Positions 29,681 to 38,557 of a DNA stretch of 64,000 nt are shown piece by piece. The stretch is from Streptomyces sp. NBC_01255 (lineage in GTDB: Bacteria > Actinomycetota > Actinomycetes > Streptomycetales > Streptomycetaceae), in the NCBI RefSeq assembly GCF_036226445.1, contig NZ_CP108474.1:7440001-7504000 (forward strand), read 5' to 3'. Position numbers and translations under genes: made by a program. Every line of letters begins with the position of its first letter. Position 1 is the first letter of the stretch. Under the pieces are notes generated by a model. It was not told where the DNA came from. It saw only the letters and a program-made list of their open reading frames with translations, and did not search any database.

Positions 29681-32203
29681 CTACAGCTGTCCGACGGACG
29701 TCACGCGGACCACCGCGCGGCCCTCCTCGTCGGAGGCCGCGAGATCCACCTCCGCGCTGACGCCCCAGTCATGGTCGCCGTTCGGGTCGGCGAAGGTCTG
29801 CCGGACGCGCCACAGGCCGTGCGCCGCGTCCTCCTCGATGGCGAGGAGCTTCGGGCCGCGCGCGTCCGGCCCCGTACCGAGGTCGTCGTACTCGTCCCAG
29901 TACGCGTCCATCGCCTCGCCCCACGCGTCCGCGTCCCAGCCGGACGCCGCGTCGAGCTCGCCCAGCGCGTCCACGTTGTCGAGGGCCGCCAGTTCCACCC
30001 GGCGGAACATCGCGTTGCGCACGAGGACCCGGAAGGCGCGGGCGTTCGCCGTGACCGGCTTGACCTGGTCGGCCTTCTCCTGGGCCTCCTCGGCCGTCTG
30101 GACCTCCGGGTTGGCCAGCTGCTCCCACTCGTCGAGCAGCGAGGAGTCCACCTGCCTCACCATCTCGCCGAGCCAGGCGATCAGGTCCTCCAGGTCCTCG
30201 GTCTTCAGGTCGTCCGGGATGGTGTGGTCGAGCGCCTTGTACGCGCTCGCGAGGTAACGAAGGACGATGCCCTCGGTCCGCGCCAGCTCGTACCAGGACG
30301 TGAACTCGGTGAACGTCATGGCGCGTTCGTACATGTCACGGATGACCGACTTCGGCGACACCGGGTGGTCGCCGACCCACGGGTGGGACTTCCGGTAGAC
30401 GTCGTACGCGTGCCAGAGGAGCTCCTCCAGCGGCTTCGGGTACGAGATCTCCTGGAGCCGCTCCATCCGCTCCTCGTACTCGACGCCGTCGCGCTTCATC
30501 TGCCCGACGGCCTCACCGCGCGCCTTGTTCTGCATCGCGGCGAGGATCTGGCGCGGGTCGTCGAGCGTCGACTCCACCACCGACACCATGTCGAGGGCGT
30601 ACGACGGGGACTCCGGGTCCAGCAGGTCGAAGGCGGCGAGCGCGAACGTCGACAGCGGCTGGTTGAGCGCGAAGTCCTGCTGGAGGTCGACGGTCAGCCG
30701 GATCGTGCGGCCCTCGGCGTCCGGAGTGTCCAGCTGCTCCACCACGCCGCCGTCGAGCAGCGAGCGGTAGATCGCGATCGCCCGGCGGATGTGCCGCAGC
30801 TGTGCCTTGCGCGGCTCGTGGTTGTCCTCCAGGAGCTTGCGCATCGCGTCGAAGGCGTTGCCCGGGCGGGCGATCACCGAGAGCAGCATGATGTTGGTGA
30901 CCTTGAAGCGCGAGGTCAGCGGCTCGGGCTCGGAGCCGATCAGCCTCTCGAAGGTGGTGTCGCTCCAGGCGACGAAGCCCTCCGGCGCCTTCTTGCGGAC
31001 GACCTTGCGGCGCTTCTTCGGGTCGTCGCCGGCCTTCGCGAGCGCCTTCTCGTTCTCGATGACGTGCTCGGGCGCCTGCGCGACGACGTATCCGGCGGTG
31101 TCGAAGCCGGCGCGGCCGGCGCGGCCCGCGATCTGGTGGAACTCGCGGGCCCGCAGCGTGCGCACCCGGGTGCCGTCGTACTTGGTCAGCGCCGTGAACA
31201 GCACCGTACGGATCGGCACGTTGACGCCGACGCCCAGCGTGTCCGTCCCGCAGATCACCTTCAGCAGACCGGCCTGGGCCAGCTTCTCGACGAGCCGCCG
31301 GTACTTGGGCAGCATGCCGGCGTGGTGGACGCCGATGCCGTGGCGGACGTACCGCGAGAGGTTCTGGCCGAACTTGGTGGTGAAGCGGAAGTTGCCGATC
31401 AGCTCGGCGATCCTGTCCTTCTCCTCGCGCGTGCACATGTTGATGCTCATGAGCGACTGCGCCCGCTCGACGGCCTGCGCCTGCGTGAAGTGGACGATGT
31501 AGACGGGGGCCTGCCTGGTCTCCAGGAGCTCCGTCAGGGTGTCCGTGATCGGCGTGAGCTCGTACTCGTACGAGAGCGGCACCGGCCGGGTCGCCGAGCG
31601 GACCACCGAGGTCGGCTTTCCGGTCCGCCGGGTCAGGTCCTTCTCGAACATCGACACGTCGCCGAGCGTCGCCGACATGAGGATGAACTGCGCCTGCGGC
31701 AGTTCGAGGATCGGGATCTGCCAGGCCCAGCCGCGGTCCGCCTCGGCGTAGAAGTGGAACTCGTCCATGACGACCTGGCCGATGTCGGCGTACTTGCCGT
31801 CGCGCAGGGCGATCGAGGCGAGGACCTCGGCCGTGCAGCAGATGACCGGCGCGTCCGCGTTCACGGAGGCGTCGCCCGTGAGCATGCCGACGTTCTCGGT
31901 GCCGAAGAGCTTGCACAGGTCGAAGAACTTCTCCGACACCAGCGCCTTGATCGGCGCCGTGTAGAAGGTGACCTGGTCGTTCGCGAGGGCCGTGAAGTGC
32001 GCCCCGGCCGCGACCAGCGACTTCCCCGAGCCGGTCGGGGTCGACAGGATCACGTTCGCCCCGGACACCACCTCGATCAGCGCCTCCTCCTGGGCCGGGT
32101 AGAGCGTGATGCCCTGGTCCTCGGCCCATGAGGAGAAGGCCTCGAAGAGGGCGTCGGGGTCGGCGGTCGGCGGAAGGCGATCGATAAGGGTCACGCCCCC
32201 CAT
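29681..32203 (-). CDS. DEAD/DEAH-box helicase of the DUF3516 (Ski2-like) family
   Basis: 840 residues. Walker A STPTGSGKS (about 54-62), DEFH as motif II (VMDEFHFYAEADRGWAW), SATLGD as motif III and QIAGRAGRAGFDT as motif VI. The C-terminal 400 residues are the DUF3516 extension found in actinobacterial relatives. The family unwinds structured RNA or RNA-DNA and resembles Ski2/Mtr4 in its core. An ATG at 32203 and a GTG at 32194 compete: the run of G in ATGGGGGGC can serve as ribosome site for the GTG (MTLIDRL). It is followed by tesB and is divergent from the membrane hydrolase gene. Confidence 0.9.
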   Translation of the reverse strand: MGGVTLIDRLPPTADPDALFEAFSSWAEDQGITLYPAQEEALIEVVSGANVILSTPTGSGKSLVAAGAHFTALANDQVTFYTAPIKALVSEKFFDLCKLFGTENVGMLTGDASVNADAPVICCTAEVLASIALRDGKYADIGQVVMDEFHFYAEADRGWAWQIPILELPQAQFILMSATLGDVSMFEKDLTRRTGKPTSVVRSATRPVPLSYEYELTPITDTLTELLETRQAPVYIVHFTQAQAVERAQSLMSINMCTREEKDRIAELIGNFRFTTKFGQNLSRYVRHGIGVHHAGMLPKYRRLVEKLAQAGLLKVICGTDTLGVGVNVPIRTVLFTALTKYDGTRVRTLRAREFHQIAGRAGRAGFDTAGYVVAQAPEHVIENEKALAKAGDDPKKRRKVVRKKAPEGFVAWSDTTFERLIGSEPEPLTSRFKVTNIMLLSVIARPGNAFDAMRKLLEDNHEPRKAQLRHIRRAIAIYRSLLDGGVVEQLDTPDAEGRTIRLTVDLQQDFALNQPLSTFALAAFDLLDPESPSYALDMVSVVESTLDDPRQILAAMQNKARGEAVGQMKRDGVEYEERMERLQEISYPKPLEELLWHAYDVYRKSHPWVGDHPVSPKSVIRDMYERAMTFTEFTSWYELARTEGIVLRYLASAYKALDHTIPDDLKTEDLEDLIAWLGEMVRQVDSSLLDEWEQLANPEVQTAEEAQEKADQVKPVTANARAFRVLVRNAMFRRVELAALDNVDALGELDAASGWDADAWGEAMDAYWDEYDDLGTGPDARGPKLLAIEEDAAHGLWRVRQTFADPNGDHDWGVSAEVDLAASDEEGRAVVRVTSVGQL

Positions 32204-32328
32204 CTTGCCTGGATTCCGCTCGGATGAGGGAACCGGCCGGAGGCCTTCTTGATCACGGACGGTAGGCTCGTCCGTCGACCGGTCGTCAACTGAGCGCCGG
32301 CGCACGAGAAACGGGGCGGCAGCACACC

Positions 32329-33120
32329 ATGATGGGACCGGCGCACTCACTGTCCGGAGCGGCCGCCTGGCTGGGTGTGGGAGCGGCCGCCGCCGCCTTC
32401 GACCGCCCGATGCCGTGGCCCGTTCTCCTCGTCGGGGCTCTCATCTGCGCGGGCGCCGCCCTCGCCCCCGACCTCGACCACAAGTCGGCGACGATCTCCC
32501 GCGCCTTCGGGCCGGTCTCCAAGGGCCTCTGCGAGATCGTCGACAAGCTCTCGTACGCCGTCTACAAGGCCACCCGCTCCTCCGCCGACCCCCGCAGGTC
32601 CGGCGGGCACCGGACCCTCACCCACACCTGGCTCTGGGCCGTCCTGATCGGCGCCGGCGCCTCGGTCGCGGCGGTCACCGGCGGCCGGTGGGCGGTCCTG
32701 GCCATCCTCTTCGTCCACCTGGTCCTCGCCGTGGAAGGCCTGCTGTGGCGGGCCGCCCGGATGTCCAGCGACGTCCTGGTCTGGCTGCTCGGCGCGACCA
32801 GCGCCTGGATCCTCGCGGGCGTGCTCGACAAGCCCGGCAACGGCGCGGACTGGTTCTTCACCGGCCCCGGCCAGGAGTACCTGTGGCTCGGCCTGCCGAT
32901 CGTCCTCGGCGCCCTCGTCCACGACATCGGCGACGCCCTGACGGTCTCCGGCTGCCCGATCCTGTGGCCCATTCCGGTGGGCCGGAAGCGCTGGTACCCG
33001 ATCGGCCCGCCGAAGGGGATGCGCTTCCGGGCCGGCAGCTGGGTCGAGCTGAAGGTCCTCATGCCCGCCTTCATGCTGCTCGGCGGGGTCGGGGGAGCGT
33101 CGGCGCTCGGCTTCTTCTAG
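32329..33120 (+). CDS. YdjM-like integral-membrane metal-dependent hydrolase
   Basis: 263 residues with about five hydrophobic helices. Metal-binding type residues match the YdjM/DUF457 family: PAHSLSGAAAW at the N-terminus, APDLDHKSATI, GHRTLTHTW and VHDIGDALTVSGCP. E. coli YdjM is an SOS-regulated membrane protein of unknown substrate; no LexA box was seen here. Two adjacent ATGs open the gene. Its end overlaps the convergent TetR gene by 4 bp. Confidence 0.82.
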   Translation: MMGPAHSLSGAAAWLGVGAAAAAFDRPMPWPVLLVGALICAGAALAPDLDHKSATISRAFGPVSKGLCEIVDKLSYAVYKATRSSADPRRSGGHRTLTHTWLWAVLIGAGASVAAVTGGRWAVLAILFVHLVLAVEGLLWRAARMSSDVLVWLLGATSAWILAGVLDKPGNGADWFFTGPGQEYLWLGLPIVLGALVHDIGDALTVSGCPILWPIPVGRKRWYPIGPPKGMRFRAGSWVELKVLMPAFMLLGGVGGASALGFF

Positions 33121-33884
33121 TTCTTCTTCCCGCTCTTCTCGGAGCCGGCCGGAGGGACGCCCAGTGTCCGTACGAGCTGGGTCAGTTCCTCCCGGAAGAG
33201 CTTGTCCGGGCTCGCGGTCTGGCGGCGCAGATGCCCGTACACCTCCAGGGTCACCAGGCCGTGCAGATGCCCCCAGAGGCGCAGGGCCAGTGCGACGGCG
33301 GCGGGCGGCAGCTCGGGGAACGCCGGCCGTACCTTGTCGAGGAGCCCGGCGTCGAAGTCGGACCAGGTGAACGCGGAGTCCCGGTACTGGGGTTCGGCAT
33401 ACGGCCAGGCCGCCGCCGCGAGCCCGGCGAGGCCGGTGCACACCCGGCGGGCCGCGTCCGGGGCCGGTCCGCCCTCCGGGGCCCGGTAGCCGGGCACGGG
33501 GTCGCCGTAGATCAGCCGGAAGCCCTCGGGGTTGGCCAGGGCCCAGTCGCGGAAGGCCCGGGACCAGGCCAGGATCCGGGCGGCCGGGTCCCCGGCGGGG
33601 GCGGTCGCCCAGGCCGCGTCCACGGCGTCGGCCAGGGCGGAGTACACGTCGTCGACGAGCGTGGTGACCAGGTCGTCGCGGGTGGCGAAGTAGCCGTAGA
33701 TCGCGTTGGCCGTCATGCCCATCTCGCGGGCGATGGCCCGCAGCGTGATCGCGTCGGGCCCGCCGGAGGTCATCAGCCGCAGGGCCGTGTCCTTGATCTC
33801 GGCCGTCGTCTCGGCCCGTAGTCGCTCACGGCGTCCCCGGCCGGCCCGTGGGGCCGCTGTCCGTGCTTCCGATGTCCCGGTCAT
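33117..33884 (-). CDS. TetR-family regulator
   Basis: 255 residues. A basic N-terminus (RAGRGRRERLRAETTAEIKD) is followed by the helix-turn-helix LRAIAREMGMTANAIYGYFA and a C-terminal domain of the WHG/TetR_C_13 type (FRDWALANPEGFRLIYG, LRLWGHLHGLVTLEVYGHL). The start shown is the ATG at 33884 (MTGTSEA). Divergent from the NAD(P)-binding protein gene across 121 bp that contain a 39-bp palindrome and a second inverted repeat. Likely represses both itself and that gene. Confidence 0.88.
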   Translation of the reverse strand: MTGTSEARTAAPRAGRGRRERLRAETTAEIKDTALRLMTSGGPDAITLRAIAREMGMTANAIYGYFATRDDLVTTLVDDVYSALADAVDAAWATAPAGDPAARILAWSRAFRDWALANPEGFRLIYGDPVPGYRAPEGGPAPDAARRVCTGLAGLAAAAWPYAEPQYRDSAFTWSDFDAGLLDKVRPAFPELPPAAVALALRLWGHLHGLVTLEVYGHLRRQTASPDKLFREELTQLVRTLGVPPAGSEKSGKKN

Positions 33885-33917
33885 CCGGGAACCCTACCGC
33901 TCCACTGAGGGGTGTAG

Positions 33918-33983
33918 GAAAACTGCACGCCGTGAACTTCACGGCGTATAGTTTTCGCACGGCGTCACGTACGTCACGCCGTG
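33918..33983. promoter_or_regulatory. Two inverted-repeat operators between the TetR and oxidoreductase genes
   Basis: 33918-33956 is a 39-bp palindrome: GAAAACT...ACGCCGTGAA, a central C, then TTCACGGCGT...AGTTTTC, matching at all but two arm positions. 33958-33965 and 33976-33983 (CACGGCGT / ACGCCGTG) form a second 8-bp inverted repeat with the same GGCGT core. Both lie in the gap of the divergent pair. Confidence 0.72.
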
Positions 33984-34005
33984 GATGTGAGCACAGGGGA
34001 GAGTC

Positions 34006-34713
34006 ATGCGCATCGGAGTCATCGGAGCCACCGGCACCATCGGCAGCCGCGTCGTCGCGGAGGCCCTGGACCGCGGGCACCACATCAGGGCCTTCGGCCG
34101 CGACACCAGCGAGGCGGCGGCCGGTGAGACCCGCGAGAACATCACCTGGGCGAGCCTCGACGTCCTCGACCCCGAGGGCATCGCCGCCGTCCTGCCCGGG
34201 CTCGACGTCCTGATCAGCGCCTTCCAGCCCGGCAACGCCGCCCGCGACCTCACCGACACCGTGTGGCGCTCCATCGCCGACGCCGGCGTCTACGCCACCG
34301 CGGCCCGCGCCCTGCTCACGGCCCTGGAGACCCACCCCAGGACCCGGCTCATCGTCATCGGCGGCGCCGGCAGCCTGGAGATCGAGCCCGGAGTGGTGCT
34401 CGCCGACGCGGAGGAGCGGCTCCACGAGACCCTCGACTCCGTCGGGCTGCCCCGCGCCTACGCGGCGGCGGTACGCGGCCACCGGGACGCCCTGAACGTG
34501 CTGCGCACCTCGAACCGCCGGTGGACCTACTTCAGCCCCGCCGAGGACATCGCGCCCGGCGAGCGCACCGGCCGCTTCCGCATAGGCGAGGACCAGCCGG
34601 TCCGGGACGCCGAGGGACGCAGCCGCGTCTCGGCGGAGGACGCCGCCGTGGCGCTCGTCGACGAGGCGGAGCTGCCCCGCTTCGTCCAGCGCCGGTTCAC
34701 CATCGGCTACTGA
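34006..34713 (+). CDS. NAD(P)-binding (SDR-like, NmrA/BVR-type) oxidoreductase
   Basis: 235 residues with a Rossmann start MRIGVIGATGTIGSRVVAEA (GxxGxxG) and a core typical of atypical short-chain dehydrogenases that bind NAD(P)H: DVLDPEGIAAVLPGLDVLIS, RLIVIGGAGSLEI, RVSAEDAAVALVDEAE. No Tyr-x-x-x-Lys catalytic pair is evident, as in most of this branch. GGGGAGAG precedes the ATG. It is divergent from its probable regulator. Substrate unknown; such pairs often respond to quinones or electrophiles. Confidence 0.85.
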   Translation: MRIGVIGATGTIGSRVVAEALDRGHHIRAFGRDTSEAAAGETRENITWASLDVLDPEGIAAVLPGLDVLISAFQPGNAARDLTDTVWRSIADAGVYATAARALLTALETHPRTRLIVIGGAGSLEIEPGVVLADAEERLHETLDSVGLPRAYAAAVRGHRDALNVLRTSNRRWTYFSPAEDIAPGERTGRFRIGEDQPVRDAEGRSRVSAEDAAVALVDEAELPRFVQRRFTIGY

Positions 34714-34731
34714 GCGATCGGCTGGTACGGG

Positions 34732-34763
34732 GGTGGGGGCGCGCCGGCCGGCGCGCCCCCACC
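34732..34763. terminator. Perfect 32-bp palindrome, bidirectional terminator
   Basis: GGTGGGGGCGCGCCGG followed directly by its exact inverse, between convergent stop codons of the oxidoreductase and ABC exporter genes. The turn would use the central bases. Confidence 0.75.
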
Positions 34764-34770
34764 GGGCGGG

Positions 34771-36552
34771 TCAGCCGTGCCAGGACCGCCACAGCGCCGC
34801 GTACGCCCCGTCGGCCGCCACCAGCTCGTCGTGGCTGCCGAGCTCGCTGATCCGGCCGGCCTCCACCACCGCGATCAGATCGGCGTCGTGCGCGGTGTGC
34901 AGCCGGTGCGCGATGGCCACGACCGTACGCCCGTCGAGCACGCGGGAGAGGGACCGCTCCAGGTGCCGGGCCGCCCTCGGGTCGAGCAGCGAGGTCGCCT
35001 CGTCCAGGACCAGCGTGTGCGGGTCCGCGAGGACGAGCCGGGCGAGCGCGACCTGCTGCGCCTGCGCCGGCGTGAGCGAACGGCCGCCCGAGCCGACCTC
35101 GGTGTCCAGGCCCTCGTCGAGGCCCCGGGCCCACCCCTCCGCGTCCACCGCGGAGAGGGCCTCCCACAGCTCGGCGTCGGCGGCGCCGGTGCGGGCGAGC
35201 AGCAGATTGTCCCGGAGCGAGCCGACGAAGACGTGGTGCTCCTGATTGACCAGGGCCACGTGCTCGCGGACCCGCTCGGCGGGCATCCGCGCCAGCTCGG
35301 CGGCGCCGAGGGTGACCGAGCCCGTCCTTGGGGCGTAGATGCCCGCGAGCAGCCGGCCGAGCGTGGACTTGCCCGCGCCCGACGGGCCCACGAGGGCGAG
35401 CCGGGTGCCCGGCGCCACCTTCAGGGACACCTCGTGCAGCACGTCGACGCCCTCGCGGTAGCCGAACCGGACCTCGTCCGCGCGGACGTCGCGCCCGTCG
35501 GGCCGTACCTCGTGGTCGCCCGCGGCCGGTTCGATGTCCCGGACGCCGACGAGCCGGCCCAGCGAGACCTGCGCGACCTGGAGCTCGTCGTACCAGCGGA
35601 GGACGATCCCGATCGGGTCCACCAGCATCTGGGCGAGCAGCGCGCCCGTCGTCAGCTGGCCCACGTCGATCCAGCCCTGGAAGACGAACACCCCGCCGAG
35701 GAGGAGGACGCCGCACAGCACCGTCGTGTGCGTGAGCGTGACGACCGGGAAGAGCACCGACCGCAGGAAAAGTGTGTACCTTTCCCACGCCACCCACTCG
35801 GTGATGCGCCGGTCGGAGAGGGCGATGCGCCGTGCGCCGAGGCGGTGCGACTCCACGGTGCGGCCCGCGTCGACCGTCTCGGCCAGCGCGGCGGCGACCG
35901 CCGCGTACCCCGCGGACTCCGAGCGGTACGCGGACGGCGCCCGCTTGAAGTACCAGCGGCAGCCCACGATGAGGACCGGCGCCGCGAGCAGGGCCGCGAG
36001 CGCGAGCGGGGGCGCGGTCACCGCGAGCCCGCCGAGCAGCAGCCCCACCCAGACGACACCGATGGCCAGCTGGGGCACGGCCTCGCGCATCGCGTTGGCG
36101 AGCCGGTCGATGTCCGTGGTGATGCGGGAGAGCAGATCGCCCGTCCCGGCCCGTTCGAGGACGCCGGGCGGCAGGCCCACGGAACGGACGAGGAAGTCCT
36201 CGCGCAGATCGGCGAGCATCTCCTCGCCGAGCATCGCCCCGCGCAGCCGGACGAGCCGCACGAAGAACGTCTGGACGAGCAGGGCGACCGCGAACAGCGC
36301 GACCGTCCGCTCCAGATGGAGGTCGCGGGCCCCTGCGCTCAGCTCGTCCACCACCGAACCGAGGAGGTACGGGCCGGTCATCGAGGCGATCACGGCGACC
36401 GCGTTCACCCCGATGAGCAGCGCGAACGCCCTGCGGTGGCGGCGCAGCAGCTCCCGTACGTAGATCCGTACGGTCGCGCCGGCCGCGACGGGCAGTGTCG
36501 TCGCCGTCGTGGGGGCCGCCGGGTCGTACTCCGGTGGCGCCAGGCCGATCAT
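34771..36552 (-). CDS. ABC exporter half (type I, heterodimeric), degenerate signature motif
   Basis: 593 residues, six transmembrane helices (LIGVNAVAVIASMTGPYLLG, TVALFAVALLVQTFFV, LAIGVVWVGLLLGGLAV and others), then a nucleotide-binding domain. Walker A is intact (VGPSGAGKST), the Q-loop is NQEHHVF, Walker B is LVLDEAT with its catalytic Glu and the H-loop is IAHR. The signature, normally LSGGQ, reads LTPAQ. The ATG overlaps the stop of the upstream exporter gene by 4 bp. The upstream protein has the opposite defect, so together they would form one complete and one dead ATP site. Likely a drug or peptide exporter. Confidence 0.9.
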   Translation of the reverse strand: MIGLAPPEYDPAAPTTATTLPVAAGATVRIYVRELLRRHRRAFALLIGVNAVAVIASMTGPYLLGSVVDELSAGARDLHLERTVALFAVALLVQTFFVRLVRLRGAMLGEEMLADLREDFLVRSVGLPPGVLERAGTGDLLSRITTDIDRLANAMREAVPQLAIGVVWVGLLLGGLAVTAPPLALAALLAAPVLIVGCRWYFKRAPSAYRSESAGYAAVAAALAETVDAGRTVESHRLGARRIALSDRRITEWVAWERYTLFLRSVLFPVVTLTHTTVLCGVLLLGGVFVFQGWIDVGQLTTGALLAQMLVDPIGIVLRWYDELQVAQVSLGRLVGVRDIEPAAGDHEVRPDGRDVRADEVRFGYREGVDVLHEVSLKVAPGTRLALVGPSGAGKSTLGRLLAGIYAPRTGSVTLGAAELARMPAERVREHVALVNQEHHVFVGSLRDNLLLARTGAADAELWEALSAVDAEGWARGLDEGLDTEVGSGGRSLTPAQAQQVALARLVLADPHTLVLDEATSLLDPRAARHLERSLSRVLDGRTVVAIAHRLHTAHDADLIAVVEAGRISELGSHDELVAADGAYAALWRSWHG

Positions 36553-38366
36553 GCCGTTTCCCCTTCCAGTGCTTCGAGTTCGTCGGCGAGGCGACTCACC
36601 GCGGCGAGCTCCTCGTCCGTCTCTCGGGTGACGACCGCGCGGTAGCGGGGCTCGGCGGCGAGCAGTTCGCGGTGGGTGCCGACGGCGACCGCCTGGCCCT
36701 CGTGGATGAGGACGACCCGGTCGGCGCGGTCCAGGAGCAGCGGCGAGGAGGCGAGGACCACGGTGGTCCCGCCTTCGCGCAGCCGGGCGATCCCGTCCGC
36801 CACCCGGGACTCGGTGTGCGAGTCGACCGCCGAGGTGGGCTCGTCGAGGACGAGCACCTCCGGGTCGGTCACCAGCGAGCGGGCGAGCGCGAGCCGCTGG
36901 CGCTGGCCGCCGGAGAGCGACCGGCCCCGCTCGGTGATCCGGGTCCGCATGGGGTCTCCGTCGGTGTCGACGGAGGCCTGGGCGAGCGCGTCGAGGACGT
37001 CGCCGCACTGGGCGGCGGCGAGCGCGTCCTCGGCCCGGACCGCGCCCGACGAGGGCACGTCGAGGAGTTCCCGGAGGGTGCCCGAGAGCAGGACCGGGTC
37101 CTTGTCCTGGACGAGGACGGCCGTACGGGCGTCCGCGAGCGGCAGCTCGTCCAGCGGGACCCCGCCGAGCAGGACCGAGGTGTGGGCCCGCTCCTCGGTG
37201 TCCTCTTCGGCGGGGTGGCCGCCGAGCCGGTCCGCGAGCCGTCCGGCCAGGTCCGGGTCGCCGCAGACGACGGCCGTGAACCGGCCGGCGGGGGCGAGCA
37301 GTCCGGTCAGCGGGTCGTACAGATCACCGGTCGCCTTGCGCTCCTCGCCCGCGGCGTCGGTGGTGCTCGTGGTGCGGGTCAGCGCGAGGACCCGGGCGGC
37401 CCGCTTCGCCGACGGCCGGGAGAAGGAGAAGGCCATCGCGATCTCCTCGAAGTTCCGCATCGGATGATGCGTGAGGGCCACGGCGCCGTACACGGTGACG
37501 AGTTCGCCGACCGTGATCCGCCCGTCGAGCGCGAGTCGCGCGCCGTACGCCACCACGACGATGAGCAGGATGCCGGGCAGGAGGACCTGGATCGCGGCGA
37601 TCAGCGCCCACATCCGCGCGCTGTGCACGGCGGCCTTGCGGACCTCCTGGGACGCGGCGCGGTAGCGGCCGAGGAACAGCTCCTCGCCGCCGATGCCGCG
37701 CAGGACGCGGAGCCCGGCGACGGTGTCGGAGGCCAGCTCCGTGGCCTTGCCCGCCTTCTCGCGCTGGACGTCCGCCCGGCGGGTCGCGCGGGGGAGGAGC
37801 GGCAGCACGGCGAGGGCGAGGACGGGGACGCCGATGGCGACGACGACGCCCAGGGCGGGCTGGTAGACGACGAGGGCCACGCAGACGATCAGCAGGGAGA
37901 GGGCCGCGGCGGCGAACCGGGACAGCGCCTCGACGAACCAGCCGATTTTCTCGACGTCGCCCGTGGAAACGGATACGACTTCGCCCGCGGCGACCCGCCG
38001 GGTCAGGACCGAACCCAGCTCGGCGGTCTTGCGGGAGAGGAGCTGCTGCACCCGCGCGGCGGCGGTGATCCAGTTGGTGACGGCCACGCGGTGCAGCATC
38101 GTGTCGCCGACCGCGATCGCGAGCCCGAAGGCCACGAGCAGGCCCGCGGCGAGGCCGAGCCGCCCGCCGTCACGGTCCACGACCGCCTGTACGGCGACGC
38201 CGACGCCGAGCGGCAGCCCGGCGATGCCCAACTGGAGGAGCAGTCCCCAGAGGAGGGCCTTCACCTGCCCGCCGAGCTGGTTGCGGCCGAGCCAGAAGAG
38301 GAACCGGGTGCCCGAGCGGACATCGGGGACCCCTGGGTCGGCGTAGGGAAGATCTCGAATCTGCAT
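36549..38366 (-). CDS. ABC exporter half (type I, heterodimeric), degenerate Walker A
   Basis: 605 residues with six transmembrane helices and a nucleotide-binding domain. Walker A is lost (VVCGDPDLAGRLA in place of GxxGxGKS), while the signature SLSGGQRQRLALAR and Walker B LVLDEPTS are intact. The H-loop position reads LASSP, without His. The gene is first of a two-gene operon with the ATGA overlap described for its partner. The ATG (MQIRDLPYADPG) was chosen because the first membrane helix follows at normal distance; the frame is open upstream. Substrate unknown. Confidence 0.88.
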   Translation of the reverse strand: MQIRDLPYADPGVPDVRSGTRFLFWLGRNQLGGQVKALLWGLLLQLGIAGLPLGVGVAVQAVVDRDGGRLGLAAGLLVAFGLAIAVGDTMLHRVAVTNWITAAARVQQLLSRKTAELGSVLTRRVAAGEVVSVSTGDVEKIGWFVEALSRFAAAALSLLIVCVALVVYQPALGVVVAIGVPVLALAVLPLLPRATRRADVQREKAGKATELASDTVAGLRVLRGIGGEELFLGRYRAASQEVRKAAVHSARMWALIAAIQVLLPGILLIVVVAYGARLALDGRITVGELVTVYGAVALTHHPMRNFEEIAMAFSFSRPSAKRAARVLALTRTTSTTDAAGEERKATGDLYDPLTGLLAPAGRFTAVVCGDPDLAGRLADRLGGHPAEEDTEERAHTSVLLGGVPLDELPLADARTAVLVQDKDPVLLSGTLRELLDVPSSGAVRAEDALAAAQCGDVLDALAQASVDTDGDPMRTRITERGRSLSGGQRQRLALARSLVTDPEVLVLDEPTSAVDSHTESRVADGIARLREGGTTVVLASSPLLLDRADRVVLIHEGQAVAVGTHRELLAAEPRYRAVVTRETDEELAAVSRLADELEALEGETA

Positions 38367-38557
38367 GGCGTCCCAGGGTCTCCGGGTCTGTCTGAAGGAT
38401 CGCGCGCCGGGGGTGCGACGGCGGAGAGGAAACCGTGCAAGGTTCGCTTTTTCCCCACGGCGCGGCAATCGATTTTCCCCATGAGGGAACAGATCGCGCC
38501 ATGTCCGCTCATCGTCCTCTCGACCGCGCGGTGGTGACCGCGCTTCACTTCGGCCCC

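Noticed and set aside
29771..32131. 786-codon forward frame opposite the helicase gene
   Set aside because: Composition is Leu/Val/Arg/Glu shadow with no motif, while the reverse strand encodes all helicase motifs. The same reasoning removes the many long frames opposite the ABC exporters, FAD/Fe-S dehydrogenase and permease genes.
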